This document shows, one piece after another, positions 21,982 to 33,426 of a DNA stretch of 64,000 nucleotides. The stretch comes from Allodiplogaster sudhausi (lineage: Eukaryota; Nematoda; Chromadorea; Rhabditida; Diplogasteridae), in contig CALZFC010000001.1 in assembly GCA_945643635.1 (NCBI GenBank), forward strand, positions 2,517,501 to 2,581,500, read 5' to 3'. The notes below the pieces were generated by a model that saw only the letters and a list, made by a program, of their open reading frames with translations, made no database searches and was not told where the DNA came from. The first letter of the stretch is position 1. Every line of letters starts with the position of its first letter. The translations under genes were made by a program, and so were the position numbers.

Positions 21982-24226
21982 CAGGAGTGAAAGGAGAGAG
22001 AGAGAGAGAACAGGAGTGAAAGGAGAGAGAGAGAGAGAGAACAGGAGTGAAAGGAGAGAGAGAGAGAGAAAAAGAGAGAGAGAACAGGAGTGAAAGGAGA
22101 GAGAGAGAGAGAGAGTGAGAAATAAAATAATGACATTGGACAAGGGAGAAGGCAAAGGGGAGAGAGAGAGATAGAGTGTAGAGAATGAGACATAAAACGG
22201 AGCAAGCAAATTCTGCCGTCCTTTCATAGCGTGGCTCCATTGACCGTTCCGAGCGCGTACTATCATGTCGTTATCAGGTCTTTCTTTTTTCTCTTTCTCT
22301 CTCACTCTGTCTCTATCTCTCTTGTCCTCCGTGTCTCTATCTCTAGCTCTGCTTTCTCTTTTCTTTTTTCTCAGACTCTCTACTCTCTCTCTCTCTCTTT
22401 CTCTCTCTCCCTCTGCCCATCAACATCCCATTGGCTTTGATGATGCCATGCATAGAATTAGCCAATTTCTTGCCATCTCTCGTTGATTCTCTCGTAGTCT
22501 CTCACTCTCTCTCTCGTTCTCCCTCTCTCTCACTCTATCTCTCCTTTTCTCTATATCTTTATTTCTCTATATCATACTTTCCACTCGTCCCTCTTCCTTC
22601 TTGCAATTCCCGCTTTTTTTGTCTGTCTGTTCCTTTGCATGTGAATTTGTTGAGGTATTTGTCTAGAGTTTAACATCTTTCCGCCCGATACATCGTTAAG
22701 TGCCTAAAAAAGAACAGAGTGAAAAAAAGAGGAAGACGATATGTGAAAGCAGTGATGTTCTCCTGAAAGAGATTGTACCTAGAGAGACACAAAGAGCGAG
22801 AGATAGAAAGAGAGAGAGAGAGGGGGGAGCGAGAGAGAGAGAGAGAGAGAGAAGGAGAGGGAGTGAAGGGGAGAGAGAGAGAAAGAGAGAGATATAAAGA
22901 TAGAGATTGAAATAGATAGGGAGAAAGCGAATCCGATGTCAAAAGATATCTTTAAATTTTTCCCACACGCCAAAAAAGCACCTTGCCGGGCACGTTGTTA
23001 CAGGGGACACATTTAACATTTTTTTGGGAGGCGTAAAGAGCTCGAGACAAGAGGAAGCGAACATAAGACGAGAATATGTAGCTAATATTGCCAGAAAAAA
23101 GGAAGCTAAAACAAACAGGAGTCTATTGAAAATAGAGCAATTTGAGGAATAGTGTTAGAGCGAGAAGAGAGCAAGAGAAAGAGAGAAAGGAGAGGTAGAA
23201 AGAAGGCAGAGAGAGAGAGAAAGAGAGAGAGGGAGAAAGAAACCGAGATAGAACAAGAAGGCCAAAACGGTGAATGCACTAGCACGCGAACATGAAGATG
23301 TAAGAGAAAAGAGTATGGAGAAAAAGCCAAGAAGCCCTAGTCGTTCGGTGCACAAAAAACAGAAAAGAGCAATGTAAAGATTGAGAGAGAGACAGAGAGA
23401 AAGGGAAAAAGAGTATGGGAGAGAGAGAAAGAGGGAATACGAGAGAGAAGGAATATGAGAAAGAGCAAGAGACAGAGAGAGAGAGAGAGCAACGAGACAG
23501 AGGAGTCTAAACGAGAACGACAAACCAGTGCGAACACCACCGCCCGCCTGAGAACATCACTTTCGTGCTAGGACCCCGAGACATTTGGAAAGGTTTCTTT
23601 GGGTGGGGTGAGAGACGGCACTTTTATCACAATCGAGAGAGAAACAATCAGAAAAAGAGCGGGAGGCACACAGTGAGCAACTGGACGAGAGAGAGAGGGA
23701 ACGTAAGAGAGATTGAGACGGAAGGAAAGTTAAAGAGAGAGAGAGAGAGAGAGGAAGAGAGAAAGACAGCAACCAGACTCGATCTCGTTGGCCCGAGTTT
23801 GTGTGATTTTGCCATTCATCAAGTCTCTCTCTCTCTCTGTCATCCTCTCTTTATCTCTCTCTCTCATTTTTCTTCATCTCTTTCTTTCATTCTGTCTCTC
23901 CCTCTCTTTCTCTCCTTCTCTCTATCTCCCCCCCTCTCTCTCTCATTCCCTCATTCTCTTTCTCTTTTTCTCTCTCTTGCAAGTACAATGCACGCAATGG
24001 TGTTGTATCAGGGCAAAAGTCACCGATCGAGCACATGCCAATAAATAACATCATCGGGCGTACACCTCGGAATTTTGTTAAACGTTTTTGGCGGCAAATT
24101 TAAAATTTTGAATAATAAAAAAAACATTAAATTGGCGGCAAAGAAAAAGATTCAAACCTTCCCGTTCCGCGGGCCGATCTCGCAGAGTTCACGTGCGCAG
24201 TGCGCCGAGTCGCTCGTCATGGAGCA
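12559..24226 (-). CDS. Cysteine-rich secreted/surface protein with acidic segment (five phase-consistent exons)
   Basis: Minus-strand exons with canonical splice sites and matching phases: 24158-24226 ([16 protein letters not shown]), 21189-21305 ([20 protein letters not shown] ... [14 protein letters not shown]), 17169-17249 ([12 protein letters not shown] ... RQESDEW), 13037-13137 ([19 protein letters not shown]), 12559-12736 ([18 protein letters not shown] ... PGIDSK). The cysteine pattern ending C-x-C-x4-YCN resembles the three-finger/Ly6 or nematode ET-type modules; this is a resemblance only. Introns are exceptionally long (about 2.9, 3.9 and 4.0 kb) and packed with GA/CT repeats. The Thr/Pro-rich blocks and hydrophobic tail at 10548-12404 are likely the 3' end, giving a surface protein with a stalk. 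The start and signal peptide are not found; 26885-26941 may be an upstream exon. Confidence 0.6.
13410..14999. repeat. 1.6 kb CCCCTCT/CCCCCTCT homopyrimidine tract
   Basis: Nearly 1600 bases consist only of C and T on the plus strand, apart from a few single A bases (for example in CTCACCC and CCACCCC). Units are mainly CCCCTCT and CCCCCTCT in irregular order, ending in CCCCTCTT units. The minus strand is GGGGAGA-type and can form G-quadruplex or triplex DNA. It lies in the intron between minus-strand exons 17169-17249 and 13037-13137. The open frames of up to 674 codons crossing it are compositional artefacts. Confidence 0.97.
15143..16790. repeat. Alternating CT and GA tracts
   Basis: CT blocks (15143-15228, 15645-15800) alternate with GA blocks (15331-15525, 16230-16480, 16655-16790), separated by ordinary sequence. 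This is intronic to the minus-strand cysteine-rich gene. No exon is supported here. Confidence 0.85.
16960..17155. repeat. GA tract just downstream of a minus-strand exon
   Basis: Imperfect GA repeat begins right after the donor of the minus-strand exon 17169-17249. A short (CA)n run is at 16912-16926. Confidence 0.85.
17910..18350. repeat. Facing CT and GA tracts forming a large inverted arrangement
   Basis: About 185 bp of CT-rich sequence (17910-18098) is followed, after a 45 bp spacer, by about 205 bp of GA-rich sequence (18143-18350). The transcript could fold into a long imperfect hairpin. Confidence 0.85.
18608..18665 (+). mobile_element. GAATTCGCGC-family element copy
   Basis: GAGCTTCAAAACTCACGTTT followed by GAATTCGCGCCTTTTCGC matches the core of the family. 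It is in a long intron. Confidence 0.6.
18998..19210. repeat. CT-rich tract
   Basis: Long imperfect CT repeat, followed by more CT sequence to about 19410 and GA sequence at 19490-19530 and 19668-19755. It is intronic to the minus-strand gene. Confidence 0.85.
20028..20175 (-). mobile_element. GAATTCGCGC-family MITE, fuller copy
   Basis: It runs from CCTCCTTTAAAATGC through the conserved interior TTTTCCTGACCATTGTAGTCG and TCTCTCTAAATCATAT to the core CAGGCAAAAGGGCGCGAATT and CAAACATGAGTTT. Interior sequence is shared with copies at 31284, 33676 and 62748. Confidence 0.65.
20388..20545. repeat. GA tract
   Basis: Imperfect GA repeat in the long minus-strand gene intron. Confidence 0.85.
21060..21186. 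repeat. CT tract abutting a minus-strand exon
   Basis: The CT tract ends one base before the donor side of the minus-strand exon 21189-21305; a GA tract (21318-21490) starts on its other side, where it reads as the pyrimidine tract on the minus strand. Confidence 0.85.
21810..22115. repeat. Tandem repeat, unit GA-run plus AACAGGAGTGAAAGG
   Basis: Eight or nine units in which a variable (GA)n run is followed by the constant AACAGGAGTGAAAGG. The unit length varies between about 25 and 50 bp because of the GA run. Confidence 0.95.
22780..22905. repeat. GA tract
   Basis: Imperfect GA repeat; a further GA tract lies at 23160-23500 and CT sequence at 22275-22560. No exon is supported between 22.1 and 24.1 kb. 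Confidence 0.8.
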
Positions 24227-24289
24227 CTGGCATTTGAGCGAGTTAGAGGGCGGCAGGGCGGCAGAGAGAGTGGGCGAGAGGAGGAGAAG

Positions 24290-24364
24290 TGCGAGAGAGA
24301 GAGGGAGAGAGAGAGGGAGAGAAAGAGGGAGAGAGAGAGGGAGAGAAAGAGGGAGAGAGAGGGA
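24290..24364. repeat. GAGAGAGAGGGAGAGAAAGAG tandem array
   Basis: Three to four units of about 20 bp next to the acceptor side of the minus-strand exon 24158-24226, serving as its pyrimidine tract on that strand. Confidence 0.85.
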
Positions 24365-24714
24365 TAATGATGAGGTACGTCTGGGTCTGGTGGACGGTGA
24401 CGGTTTCTACCGCCACCAGACGGCGACATCTTCAAGGATTAATTGATTTATTTATTTATTGACAAATTTATTGATCGATTTCTTGGAACACAAAAATCTA
24501 TTCAAATCAATAGGCGATGTGATAAATCATATTTCTATTTATGACTAAAAAAATTAAAAACACAAAGTATGATGGTATCGAGAAAAAGAATGCAACGAAA
24601 AATACGGAATTTCTGGTAGAATTCTCGTGCCCTGAAGTGTTTGTGGCAGGTGAACAAATTTATATATATCTGATTCAAAAATGAAATGACGCTATAAAAA
24701 GGAAGAGTGAGGAA

Positions 24715-24737
24715 CTGAGAGAGAGAGAGAGAAAGAG

Positions 24738-24776
<39 letters not shown>

Positions 24777-24967
24777 AGACAAAGGGAGACCGAGAGTGAG
24801 AGTAAGTAGAGGAATGAAAATAATAAAATGAAAAATGGATTGGCATATGGCTCAGTAGGCAAAAAGAATGTTGACAGCTCAGACATGCTCAGGGCCTTTT
24901 GACAGTTTCAAAGCGTATCGACAACGGAGAGAGCGACAGAGCGAGAGCGTGAGAGAGCGAGAGAGAA

Positions 24968-25013
<46 letters not shown>

Positions 25014-25513
25014 AAGGGAAAAGACAAAGAATGAGAAGGCAGAAGAAGACGTCATATTGTTTGCGTCGATGAACGATTGGCAGTACCCGGCGAGAGGACA
25101 CAATTCGATTCATTGTGAATCGGTGAGTCACAATGATTCATCGTTTTGCCTTCATACTCTGAGACAAGGCAGACAAGATAAGGCAGTCGGATAGTGATAG
25201 TTGAAAAAATAGTTTAAATTTTAATATAACGATAGAGAGAGAGATAGAGAGAGGGAGAAAGTGAGAGAGGAAGAAAAAAAGACTGATGGTGAGGGAAATA
25301 GAGAGACAGAGAGAGAGGAAAAAATAAAGATAATTGCGAGAGAGAAAGTGAGATGCGAGAGAGAGAGAGAAAGAGAGAAAAGAAGAAGAATTCCAACCAC
25401 ATCTTGATGGCGGCTGTAAAATCTGCTTAGAAGAGAGCAATCCGCTCTGAGCATCGAGAACGGTCTCGGATGAAGATAACGGGCATGGACGGCTGGCTAT
25501 TACTGGTAAGCCG

Positions 25514-25553
<40 letters not shown>

Positions 25554-25832
25554 AGAGGGAGTGAGATAGGTAGAGATAAAAGAGGAAGACAAAGAGAGAG
25601 AGAGAGAGATAAAAGAGGAAGACAAAGATAGCGAGAGATAAAAGGGAAAGACAAAGAGAGATTGAGACTGAGTGAGAGAGAGAGAGAGAGCTAGAGATAG
25701 AGACAGGGAGGTACATACAAGAAGACTGTATGTGATCAGCATAGGAAGGTAAATCAAGCGAACGGGATGGAGGCCATATGGTAAGGGCGATTCAAATGGT
25801 GATATGACAATAAGGAGAGAGACAGAGAGAAC

Positions 25833-25872
<40 letters not shown>

Positions 25873-26840
25873 TGGATGGGAGACAGGTCGTTTGAATCAA
25901 CGGACTTTTGAAAACCATTAGAAGCCCGCAAAAGGAGTTATAGCTAGGGTACAGCAGACAGTGAGAGAGAGAGAAAGAGAGGGTAGGAGAGAGACAGAGA
26001 GCCAGAGAGACAGAGAGGCAGAGAGAGAGACTTGCGGAACGACATAGCGTATGAGACCTCGGGCAGTAGGTGACTGGAAATGTAAGTCGTCGCAATTGGA
26101 AGCCGCCAGGAGAGAGGAGAGAGAGAGAGAGAGAGAGAGGAAGAGAGGGGGCGGGCGGGAAAGCAACATCAACAAACAAAACAGAGAAGGGAGAGAGGCG
26201 GAGAGAAAAGGACAAAGAGAGAGAAATATACAGATAGAGAGAGAGAGATCGAGTGCAATGGAGTGCATGAGATAGAGATAGAGAGAAGAGAGAGAGATAC
26301 ACAGAGACAGGCAGAGAGAGTGAGAGAGTGAGAAAGAGAGAAATAAGAGGATACAGCGGAAAGCACCCTTCTCTCCCTTTCTTTCTTCGTCTTCTCCCCT
26401 CCCGGTGCCGCTGGGGTGCTCCGCCCTGTGAAGCGACTCTCTACGCTAGCTAGCAAGATGTGAGGGAGACAGAGAGAGAGAGACAGAGAGAGAGACAGAG
26501 AGAGAGACAGAGAGAGAGAGACAGAGAGAGAGAGATAGAAGTGGGAGAGTAAAGAGAAGGAGAGATGCAGAGAGATAAAGAGAGAGAGAGAGATCACTGA
26601 TTGCGAGAGAGCCTTTAGCTCGAGAGAGAAGGAGGCATTCAAAGTCAAAGAAATGTCAGGCATAAAAATTAATATACTCCTGTGCCAACGAATGTAAAAA
26701 AGATAGAGAGATAGAAAGAGAGAGAGAGAGAGAAAAAGAGAGAGACTGAGAAGGAGAACAAGAGTAATAAAGATAGACAGTGAACGAGAGGGAGAGAGAG
26801 AGAGAGCTAGAGAGAGAGGGAGAGAAAGAGGGAAAGAGGG
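24715..26840. repeat. GA-dominated repeat region
   Basis: Nearly continuous GA tracts on the plus strand (24718-24775, 24925-25020, 25230-25385, 25513-25690, 25815-25870, 25960-26030, 26108-26350, 26465-26590, 26700-26840) are interrupted by short unique segments. The unique segments contain splice-like motifs but no convincing exon. Confidence 0.75.
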
Positions 26841-26884
26841 ACAGATCAACGAAGATAAGGAACGGTCGAGGAAAAGAACATCAC

Positions 26885-26941
26885 CTTCCTTCCGCGTGCC
26901 AAGACGCTGCAAACACGCGCGAGAAGAGAACACTTGAGCAG
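26885..26941 (-). CDS. Candidate upstream exon of the minus-strand cysteine-rich gene
   Basis: 57 bases with a good minus-strand acceptor (CTAAGACAG) and donor (GGAAG|GTGATG), phase 0 on both sides, reading LLKCSLLARVCSVLARGRK. It contains two cysteines and would splice in phase to the 24158-24226 exon. The evidence is splice signals only. Confidence 0.25.
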
Positions 26942-27229
26942 CTGTCTTAGGAAAGGTGACTGAGAGAGAGAGAATAGAGAGAGAGAAAAAAAGGGACGGG
27001 GAGAAAAGTAGAGAGAGGGATAAAGAGAGTGAGAGAGGGAAAGAGTAAGAGAGATGATGATGATGATAGTGAGAACCAGAGGGAAGAAGAGAATGAAAGC
27101 AAGCAGGACAGAAAAATATGAGAGAGGAAGAGGTCTAGAGAGAGAGATGGAGAAAAAGTGAGATTGGATATATGGCAAAGTGGCTAAAGAGGTCATAAAC
27201 GTACGACCTGCCAGCCTAGACTCCACTCA

Positions 27230-27266
27230 CTCTCATTCTCTATCTCTCTTTCCCTCGTCCTCTCTC

Positions 27267-27310
<44 letters not shown>

Positions 27311-30300
27311 CCCCAATTTACACCTCTGCCAGCGGGAATAGAGGGAGAAGCTGCTGCCAATCATTTTTCGGCTGGGAAAATTGGTTCGTTGATCCAGAAA
27401 AGAATACAAAAATTAGCGGAATGAACTTCATTGTTCTCTTTACAAGAGAGATAGATAAGATAACTGAGATATTCTCTCATCACTTTCTTTATGTTGCGAT
27501 CTTTTTCTCTGCCTCTTTCTTGACGGTCCCTCTCAATCTCTGCTTTTCTCTCTCTCTCTCCTCCTCTCGCTCTCTCTAATCTCCTCGTCTCTCTCTCTCT
27601 CTAATTTCTTTCTCTCGCTCGCCTGCTCTGTCTCTCTAACATAAGTCTCCCTTTCTTTTCTCCCCCTCTGTCTCTCTCTTGCCCTTTATTATCCGTTTTC
27701 ATCTTTAAACTACTGCACTTTCGCTTCTCGTTCTCCAATCATGCAAACATGCAATCGTTCCTATCGCAAAACCGTTTTTGTTCTTGCTTATCTTATTTCA
27801 CAACCGGATACTCTCCTAACTCTCTCTCTCACTCACTCTTACCCAATCTCTTTGTCTCTCTCTCTCTCTTTCTCTCTCTCTCCTCTTATCTCTCTGCTAA
27901 CAGTCTCCTGTCACGCTCCGTTGTAATGTACACTTCTAGGCGTGAGAAAGACACGATCTGTAGAAAATGATATTTAATCTGTAGAAAAAAAATAATAATA
28001 AGAAGAAAACACAAGATCTCCCTCTTTCTCTCTGTATCAAAGTTTAAGCATTATGTAACAATATCTCAAGGTTGCTGCGCCTTCATGTTATCTTTCCTTG
28101 TCATCATTTCTATCTTATTCTTATTCCTATTAATCTCGCTCTATTATTAGTTTATAATCTACCCTCTTTTCTTTCTGTTTTTCATGCTCATTGTCCTGCT
28201 TCTACTTCTCCCTTTTCTTCTCTCTCTTGTTTGCTCCATTTCTTATCTGAAGGTTGCAAAGTTGCAAAGTTGTAACGAAGTTATGCATTCTTTTCTTTTT
28301 TTAAGCTTATGTTTCTTCGTAAGCAACATGGCTTTCATAGGCGTAAGCCTCTTTTAAATGGCGACACCTCAAAAAGCTCACATTTATCTGCATTAAAAGG
28401 AAATTAATACGCATTCCAATTGCATCCTCATTTTTCTTCCACTGCGGGTATCTGCAGTCAGGGAAACACAATGAACAATGAGAGCCTAGAATGAACGGTA
28501 ATTTGAAAGTGGAGATTAATTTTTATTTGCTGACAGTCTTCCGTTAAGTTCTCGATTCAAGTATATGTATATTTGGTTAATACATATATGAAAACAAAAC
28601 CATCCAATTATATGAATATTAATTCAATATATATTATTTATAGTTGTACATTTTTAGACCTGTTTTTGTTTGTTGTTGTTCCAATTACACTTGGAGTCGT
28701 CTCGTGCGTGAAGGTGTTGGTTGTTTTCAAATTGAATATATGATTATGCAAAAACAATGTAATACTTATGTATTTACATACATAAATATCTCTGTGAATA
28801 ATAATCGGATCTACAAATTTGACAATAATAATAAGAGGCGAGCTTGTGCCTTGCATTTAGTGTGTTTGTTGACGCGTCTGTCTAGATGGGTAGAAACGGT
28901 ACAATCATACATACATACCTCTGTCAACAGTGAGAAGCTCTGAAAAAGAAAATTATAAATTGTATGCGAGAGAGAGGGGAAAGAGAAGGAGAGAAATATG
29001 AAGATGGATAGAGATAAAAGAGACTTAAAAGAGAAAGAAGTAAGAGAAAGAGACAGCGAGAGAGAGAGAGAGAGACAGAGAGAGAGAGAGAGAAGCAGAA
29101 TATCGTCTGCCACACTGGAAGTGGCAGCTTGCATCAGATTGCAATCAGTCTAAGCAAACAGAATACGAGTAAGAGATAGCAACAAGAAAAAGGAGAGGAA
29201 GAAGAAGGAAAGAAGAAGAAGCGACACCCTTTTCACATCTTCCTATTGTTTGCAGAAAAAGTCGGTTAAGAGGTTTCCATCACACAAATTTCTGTCATAT
29301 ACTTATGTACATATGTATGTATGTCATATATGTATGTATGTGCATATAAAAAAGATGCATTAGAGAAACCAGCTGTATCCATATACTACTCGATTTACGC
29401 TTGCTTCCAATGCATGAATTAGCTCCAGCTATTGCCAGCTGTCGAAAAATAAGCGGAAACGGAATCCTTACAGCAAATTTATGTACGAGAATTGAATGAT
29501 ACGAACATTCCTTTCTGCGGGTAGGCAGACGAAAGAAGTAAGTATTTTGTAATTAGTGTGCACCGACGTCATTTTAAGAGCATAAATTATAAATTTGGCG
29601 CTAAACCAATTTTGTATTCGCAGCTAAATTGCTTTTAAAGAAAAAAGGAATTAATGGCAGATTTTTACAAAAAACACAGAAAACATCTATTTATTACAGA
29701 TGGCTTGTTTTGTAATTGCAAATGGCCTGTTGGTCACTTCATTCACACAATATGTTGACACCTACTTGATAATTGATACCTGACAATAGATTCCTAACAA
29801 TTTCATTGATTCTTTGCCGTGAATTTCATTTCAATTTTCCATGAACAAGTTAGCTGTTGAATATACTTATAACTTGTCACGTTGTTCTGTACATTCATGT
29901 AAATAAATATTTATGTTTTCAAATGGTTTACTTGCTTTTTTTTCGACTAAATGATATAGGTCATGATATTGATGTGATCGCAGCGAGTACTTTTCGTAGA
30001 ATGAAAGAGTGATGAAAAAATGTAATTTAAATAGAAGAAATAATATTTAAAAAAATGTATGAATACTGCTATTGAAATTGTCTGTAAATAATCTCAACGT
30101 TCTCTATCACCTTCTTTCTTTACCCGTCGTAGCTTTCCATTTCATCTTATCTAATTTTTTCAATTGTCAACAACTTTGAAATTGAGCCGTTGAAATTTCT
30201 CAATTTGTAATAATTTCCTTCTGGCATTTCTTTGCCAATGCTTCTTCGTCGAATCTTCTTCCGCGATATATTTTAAGATTATCCATTATACTTACATAGT

Positions 30301-30480
30301 GAAATATTGTTTCTTTTTTCAATTTATCAATTATCAATATCTTTAGATTTGGAATGAATCAATGATTAAACAACAATGTTTTACACATGTGTATAAATCA
30401 CTTTCATAAGGTTAATTGAATTTTAGTAAATAAAAAGAAGGATAGAGAATGGAACAGAAAATGCTCATTTATCTACAAAA
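27230..30480. other. Gene-free interval with CT/GA tracts
   Basis: CT tracts (27242-27310, 27545-27610, 27830-27890), a GA tract (28968-29095) and otherwise AT-rich sequence, with an ATGT run near 29310. No exon-like GC-rich segments are seen. Confidence 0.6.
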
Positions 30481-30649
30481 GTATGCACTGAACATGTTCC
30501 GTGTGTTCGGTTTGGTGGTGCGAAGATTAGAGGGGATTATCGACGGGAAGATGACCGGTGCACTCTACTAATTGGAACAGTCATAGTCGTATTGTATGAC
30601 CTTTGACAAGAGTTCAACAAGTGAACGGTGGGAGAATGGCGCAGAGACG

Positions 30650-30755
30650 AGACAGAGAGAGAGAGTGAGATAGAGAGAGAGTGAGAAAGAGAGAGAGGGA
30701 GAAAGAGGGACAGAGAGAGGGAGAGGAGAAAAAAGAGAGTGAGAGAAAGTGATAC
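30650..30755. repeat. GA tract upstream of a promoter
   Basis: Imperfect GA repeat about 170 bp upstream of the TATA box at 30920. Confidence 0.85.
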
Positions 30756-30919
30756 ACCTTGTGCATATGTGTGAACGTCGTTCCCGACACTGCCTTCGTG
30801 CATCACCCACTACTGCTCTAATTGGCAGGATCAATGCTGCACAATTCTCAACTGTCGGATGGTGAGAGATTGTAAAGGATAAAGATTAGCTGGCTTCTCG
30901 AACATGTCGTACAGATACG

Positions 30920-30928
30920 GTATAAAAA
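30920..30928 (+). promoter_or_regulatory. TATA box
   Basis: GGTATAAAAAAGG lies about 75 bases upstream of the ATG at 30996, a spacing that leaves a short 5' leader. Confidence 0.65.
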
Positions 30929-30995
30929 AGGACCTATAAGGGAGAGCAACGCGAATTTTCCGGAGACAATTCCGAAGGCTCTAGAAGCGTCAGCC

Positions 30996-33165
30996 ATGGC
31001 TGTGACTCGGACGGTGCTGCTCGGTTTGGTACTGCTCTCCTTGTCGCCAACACTGCTGCCACGTGCACAATGCAATAACACTGTCAGCAAGATTCACACG
31101 CTCTTCACCAACATGTTCGGTGCGCCGCAGCTGACCCAGGTACATATGTACATACATACATACACTTTGCTATGTACATGCGTTTATATACATTTCTATA
31201 TACACATGCATGTTGTCCATGACAATTGTCCAGGACATAAATTTATCATTGAGTGAAAATATATAGCTTCTTTTCTATCTTTAAGGAGCACAACGTTTTT
31301 TTGAATTTACCGACTATTATAGTCGAGTCTCTCTAAATTAGTTGCTCTTCAGCCCTTGTTGCAGGCAAAAGGGCGCGAATTCAACTTTGAATTTGTGGCT
31401 ATTTTAATATCAGAGAGTGAATATTAGGCTCGCTTTATATTTAATGCACATTTTCAGCTAATCTGAATATATATGAGTTACTGATTAATGGTTAACGAGG
31501 AAGAATAAAAAAGGCAATAATGCGCTTCACTTTAGGCAATCAAACTTCTCATTGGAACGACCTCACGAAGAAATCTGACGCTCCAGGGAACATGCCAGTG
31601 TAAGTGCCAAAATTGTGATTTATTTTTCTTCCTTTCTAACTTATTCATCTGCATACACAGCATTTATTTGCATACATACCTATACTATATATATTATATA
31701 TTATATACAAATATTATATATATATATACATACATATATATATACATGTTTATATGTTTAAAGGAAATCAAAAACTACCCTCCTAAATTACATCGCTTCT
31801 CTACCCCTTTCAGATGAATACAACTGCTGGGCGAATGGCGGAGGCAACAAGTGTTAGTTAAAAAAAATTTTTATTAAAAAAACAATATTAAGGAATCAGT
31901 CAGCATTAACACTATTATTAAACACGGTTCAGGCGTCATAAATCAGATCTTGGCTTCCTTCTCGTCATCTCAGTATTGGATGTTGCTGATTTGTACAATA
32001 ACTTCAACAATTGCCTTAATACGGTCAGCGAGCGAGTAGGCAGTTTTAAATGAATTGTTTTACGCTTTTCCAGCACCATTTGTCTAGGACAATTTGATAA
32101 TTACAATTTGTCCACTGCAATTTTCCATGACAATTTGTCCATTATAGTAATAAAAAACATCCTGATATGTGAAACGCGTCTTACTCAGGCAAAGACGAAC
32201 ATGTCAATGATGGCTGCCACAGTCGGCGATCCGCTTATCTACCGCGTCAATCCCTTCTACAACAATGTCGGTTTCTAGTGAATATCAAACAGATTGAAAT
32301 TGTGGAGAGGGTAATTTAAAAAAATTAAGCTTGTTTAATTTCCTTTGCAGTGCCTCAACACGTTCAAGACGAAGCGTGCGAACCGTTGCACTAATCAAAC
32401 AATCGAAAACTCGGTAAGCATAGACAGACTCCCTGAAGGCGGTACATATTTATTTATTTGGTTATTTCTTCGTTTATCTATTTATTTATATATTTATTTA
32501 CTTATTTATTTGTTTATTTATTAATTTATTATTTATTTATTTACTTATTTACTTACATATTATAATTATTTCATAGGTCTGCACGAGCGCAAATGCCGGC
32601 CTAACGAAAAATCTCACACAAACGACGATCAACGCATGCAAGAGCAAGGTCTTCTCTCATTTTCCTTTTTTTTCTTTTTTCTTTTATTGTTCATTTTCAT
32701 TATTCTCATTCTTATTTTTATTTTCATTACTATTATAATTATTATTCTTTTGGGTAGTACCGTTTGAAATAACAAAAGGATTGATGAACATAAAGTGAAT
32801 CGAATTAAAGTTAATTAATGAAAGTGATTTGTATTATAGGTGGTAGCCAAGTGGTGGGGCAAGAACGCATGGGCTTGCGTCACGAAATATGCGCCCAGTG
32901 TTGGTTGCATTCTGTTTCTTTTTTCTTTCTTCTTCCAAAAACAAATTAGAATAAAATTCCATTTTGAATTAAAGTGTTTTTTTCCCAAATATAACATATT
33001 TAACGAAATTCAATTAGACAAACTACAAAATGTAGAAAAATTTTCTTTTGTTTTCTAAATGTGAATTCTGAATGCTTTCTTTTTTTGCTCCTTTAAGATA
33101 TTTCCCACTTTACAAGAGAACAAGCATTTCAGATTCTGACTGCATACAACAACTACTATTGGTAA
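30996..33165 (+). CDS. Small secreted cysteine-containing protein, unrecognised
   Basis: Exons: 30996-31139 (signal peptide TVLLGLVLLSLSPTLLP, then AQCNNTVSKIHTLFTNMFG), 31536-31599, 31814-31850 (YEYNCWANGGGNK), 32189-32266 (MMAATVGDPLIYRVNPFYNN), 32351-32413 (CLNTFKTKRANRCTNQ), 32577-32648 (VCTSANAGLTKNLTQTTINA), 32840 to about 32903 (VVAKWWGKNAWACVTKYAP), 33098-33165 (ISHFTREQAFQILTAYNNYY). It has several spaced cysteines and N-glycosylation sequons (NNT, NQT, NLT). The start follows a TATA box. The family is not recognised; it looks like a nematode secreted-protein family. The donor after NGGGNK reads AAG|TGTTAG rather than GT in the frame needed, so one base may be missing there. The last junction can also be read to an earlier stop at 33139. 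Confidence 0.7.
31284..31405 (-). mobile_element. GAATTCGCGC-family MITE in intron 1 of the secreted-protein gene
   Basis: It starts TTAAGGAGCACAACG and carries TTTACCGACTATTATAGTCG and the core GCAGGCAAAAGGGCGCGAAT. It matches copies at 20028 and 62748. Confidence 0.65.
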
Positions 33166-33418
33166 TGACTTCAGGTCAAGTATAAAGGACTACTGTAAGT
33201 ATGATCATAATGTAACGGGAAAATCGTATAGTTTTAGCATGAATTACAATATTTTTTAAATGTTGTTCTGAAGTGCGTAAACATCAAAGAGGGTTATCGA
33301 TTGTAATTGTCATGCAATATTGTCAAGATACGTTTGTATGTAATTTTAACGTCCGTAAGAAGGAAGACCAGTCATTTTGCTGCTCCTGTGTATAAATGTT
33401 GAATAATTGGTCTCTCTA

Positions 33419-33426
33419 CGGAATAA
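33419..33426 (+). terminator. Possible poly(A) signal
   Basis: GAATAAAC about 255 bases downstream of the secreted-protein stop. The position is plausible but no cleavage site can be seen. Confidence 0.35.

Noticed and set aside
21810..22115. CRISPR-like array
   Set aside because: Repeats of 15 bases separated by GA runs, not unique spacers; the genome is eukaryotic.
23525..23610. Possible plus-strand exon ([20 protein letters not shown])
   Set aside because: Protein-like and followed by GGTGAG, but no partner exon on the plus strand; it lies in the intron of the minus-strand gene.
25040..25120. Possible exon EEDVILFASMNDWQYPARGH with a GTGAGT donor
   Set aside because: Only one good splice signal and no partner exon in phase.
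26035..26080. Possible minus-strand exon SPTARGLIRYVVPQ
   Set aside because: Good TTTCCAG acceptor but weak donor and no conserved residues; too short to support.
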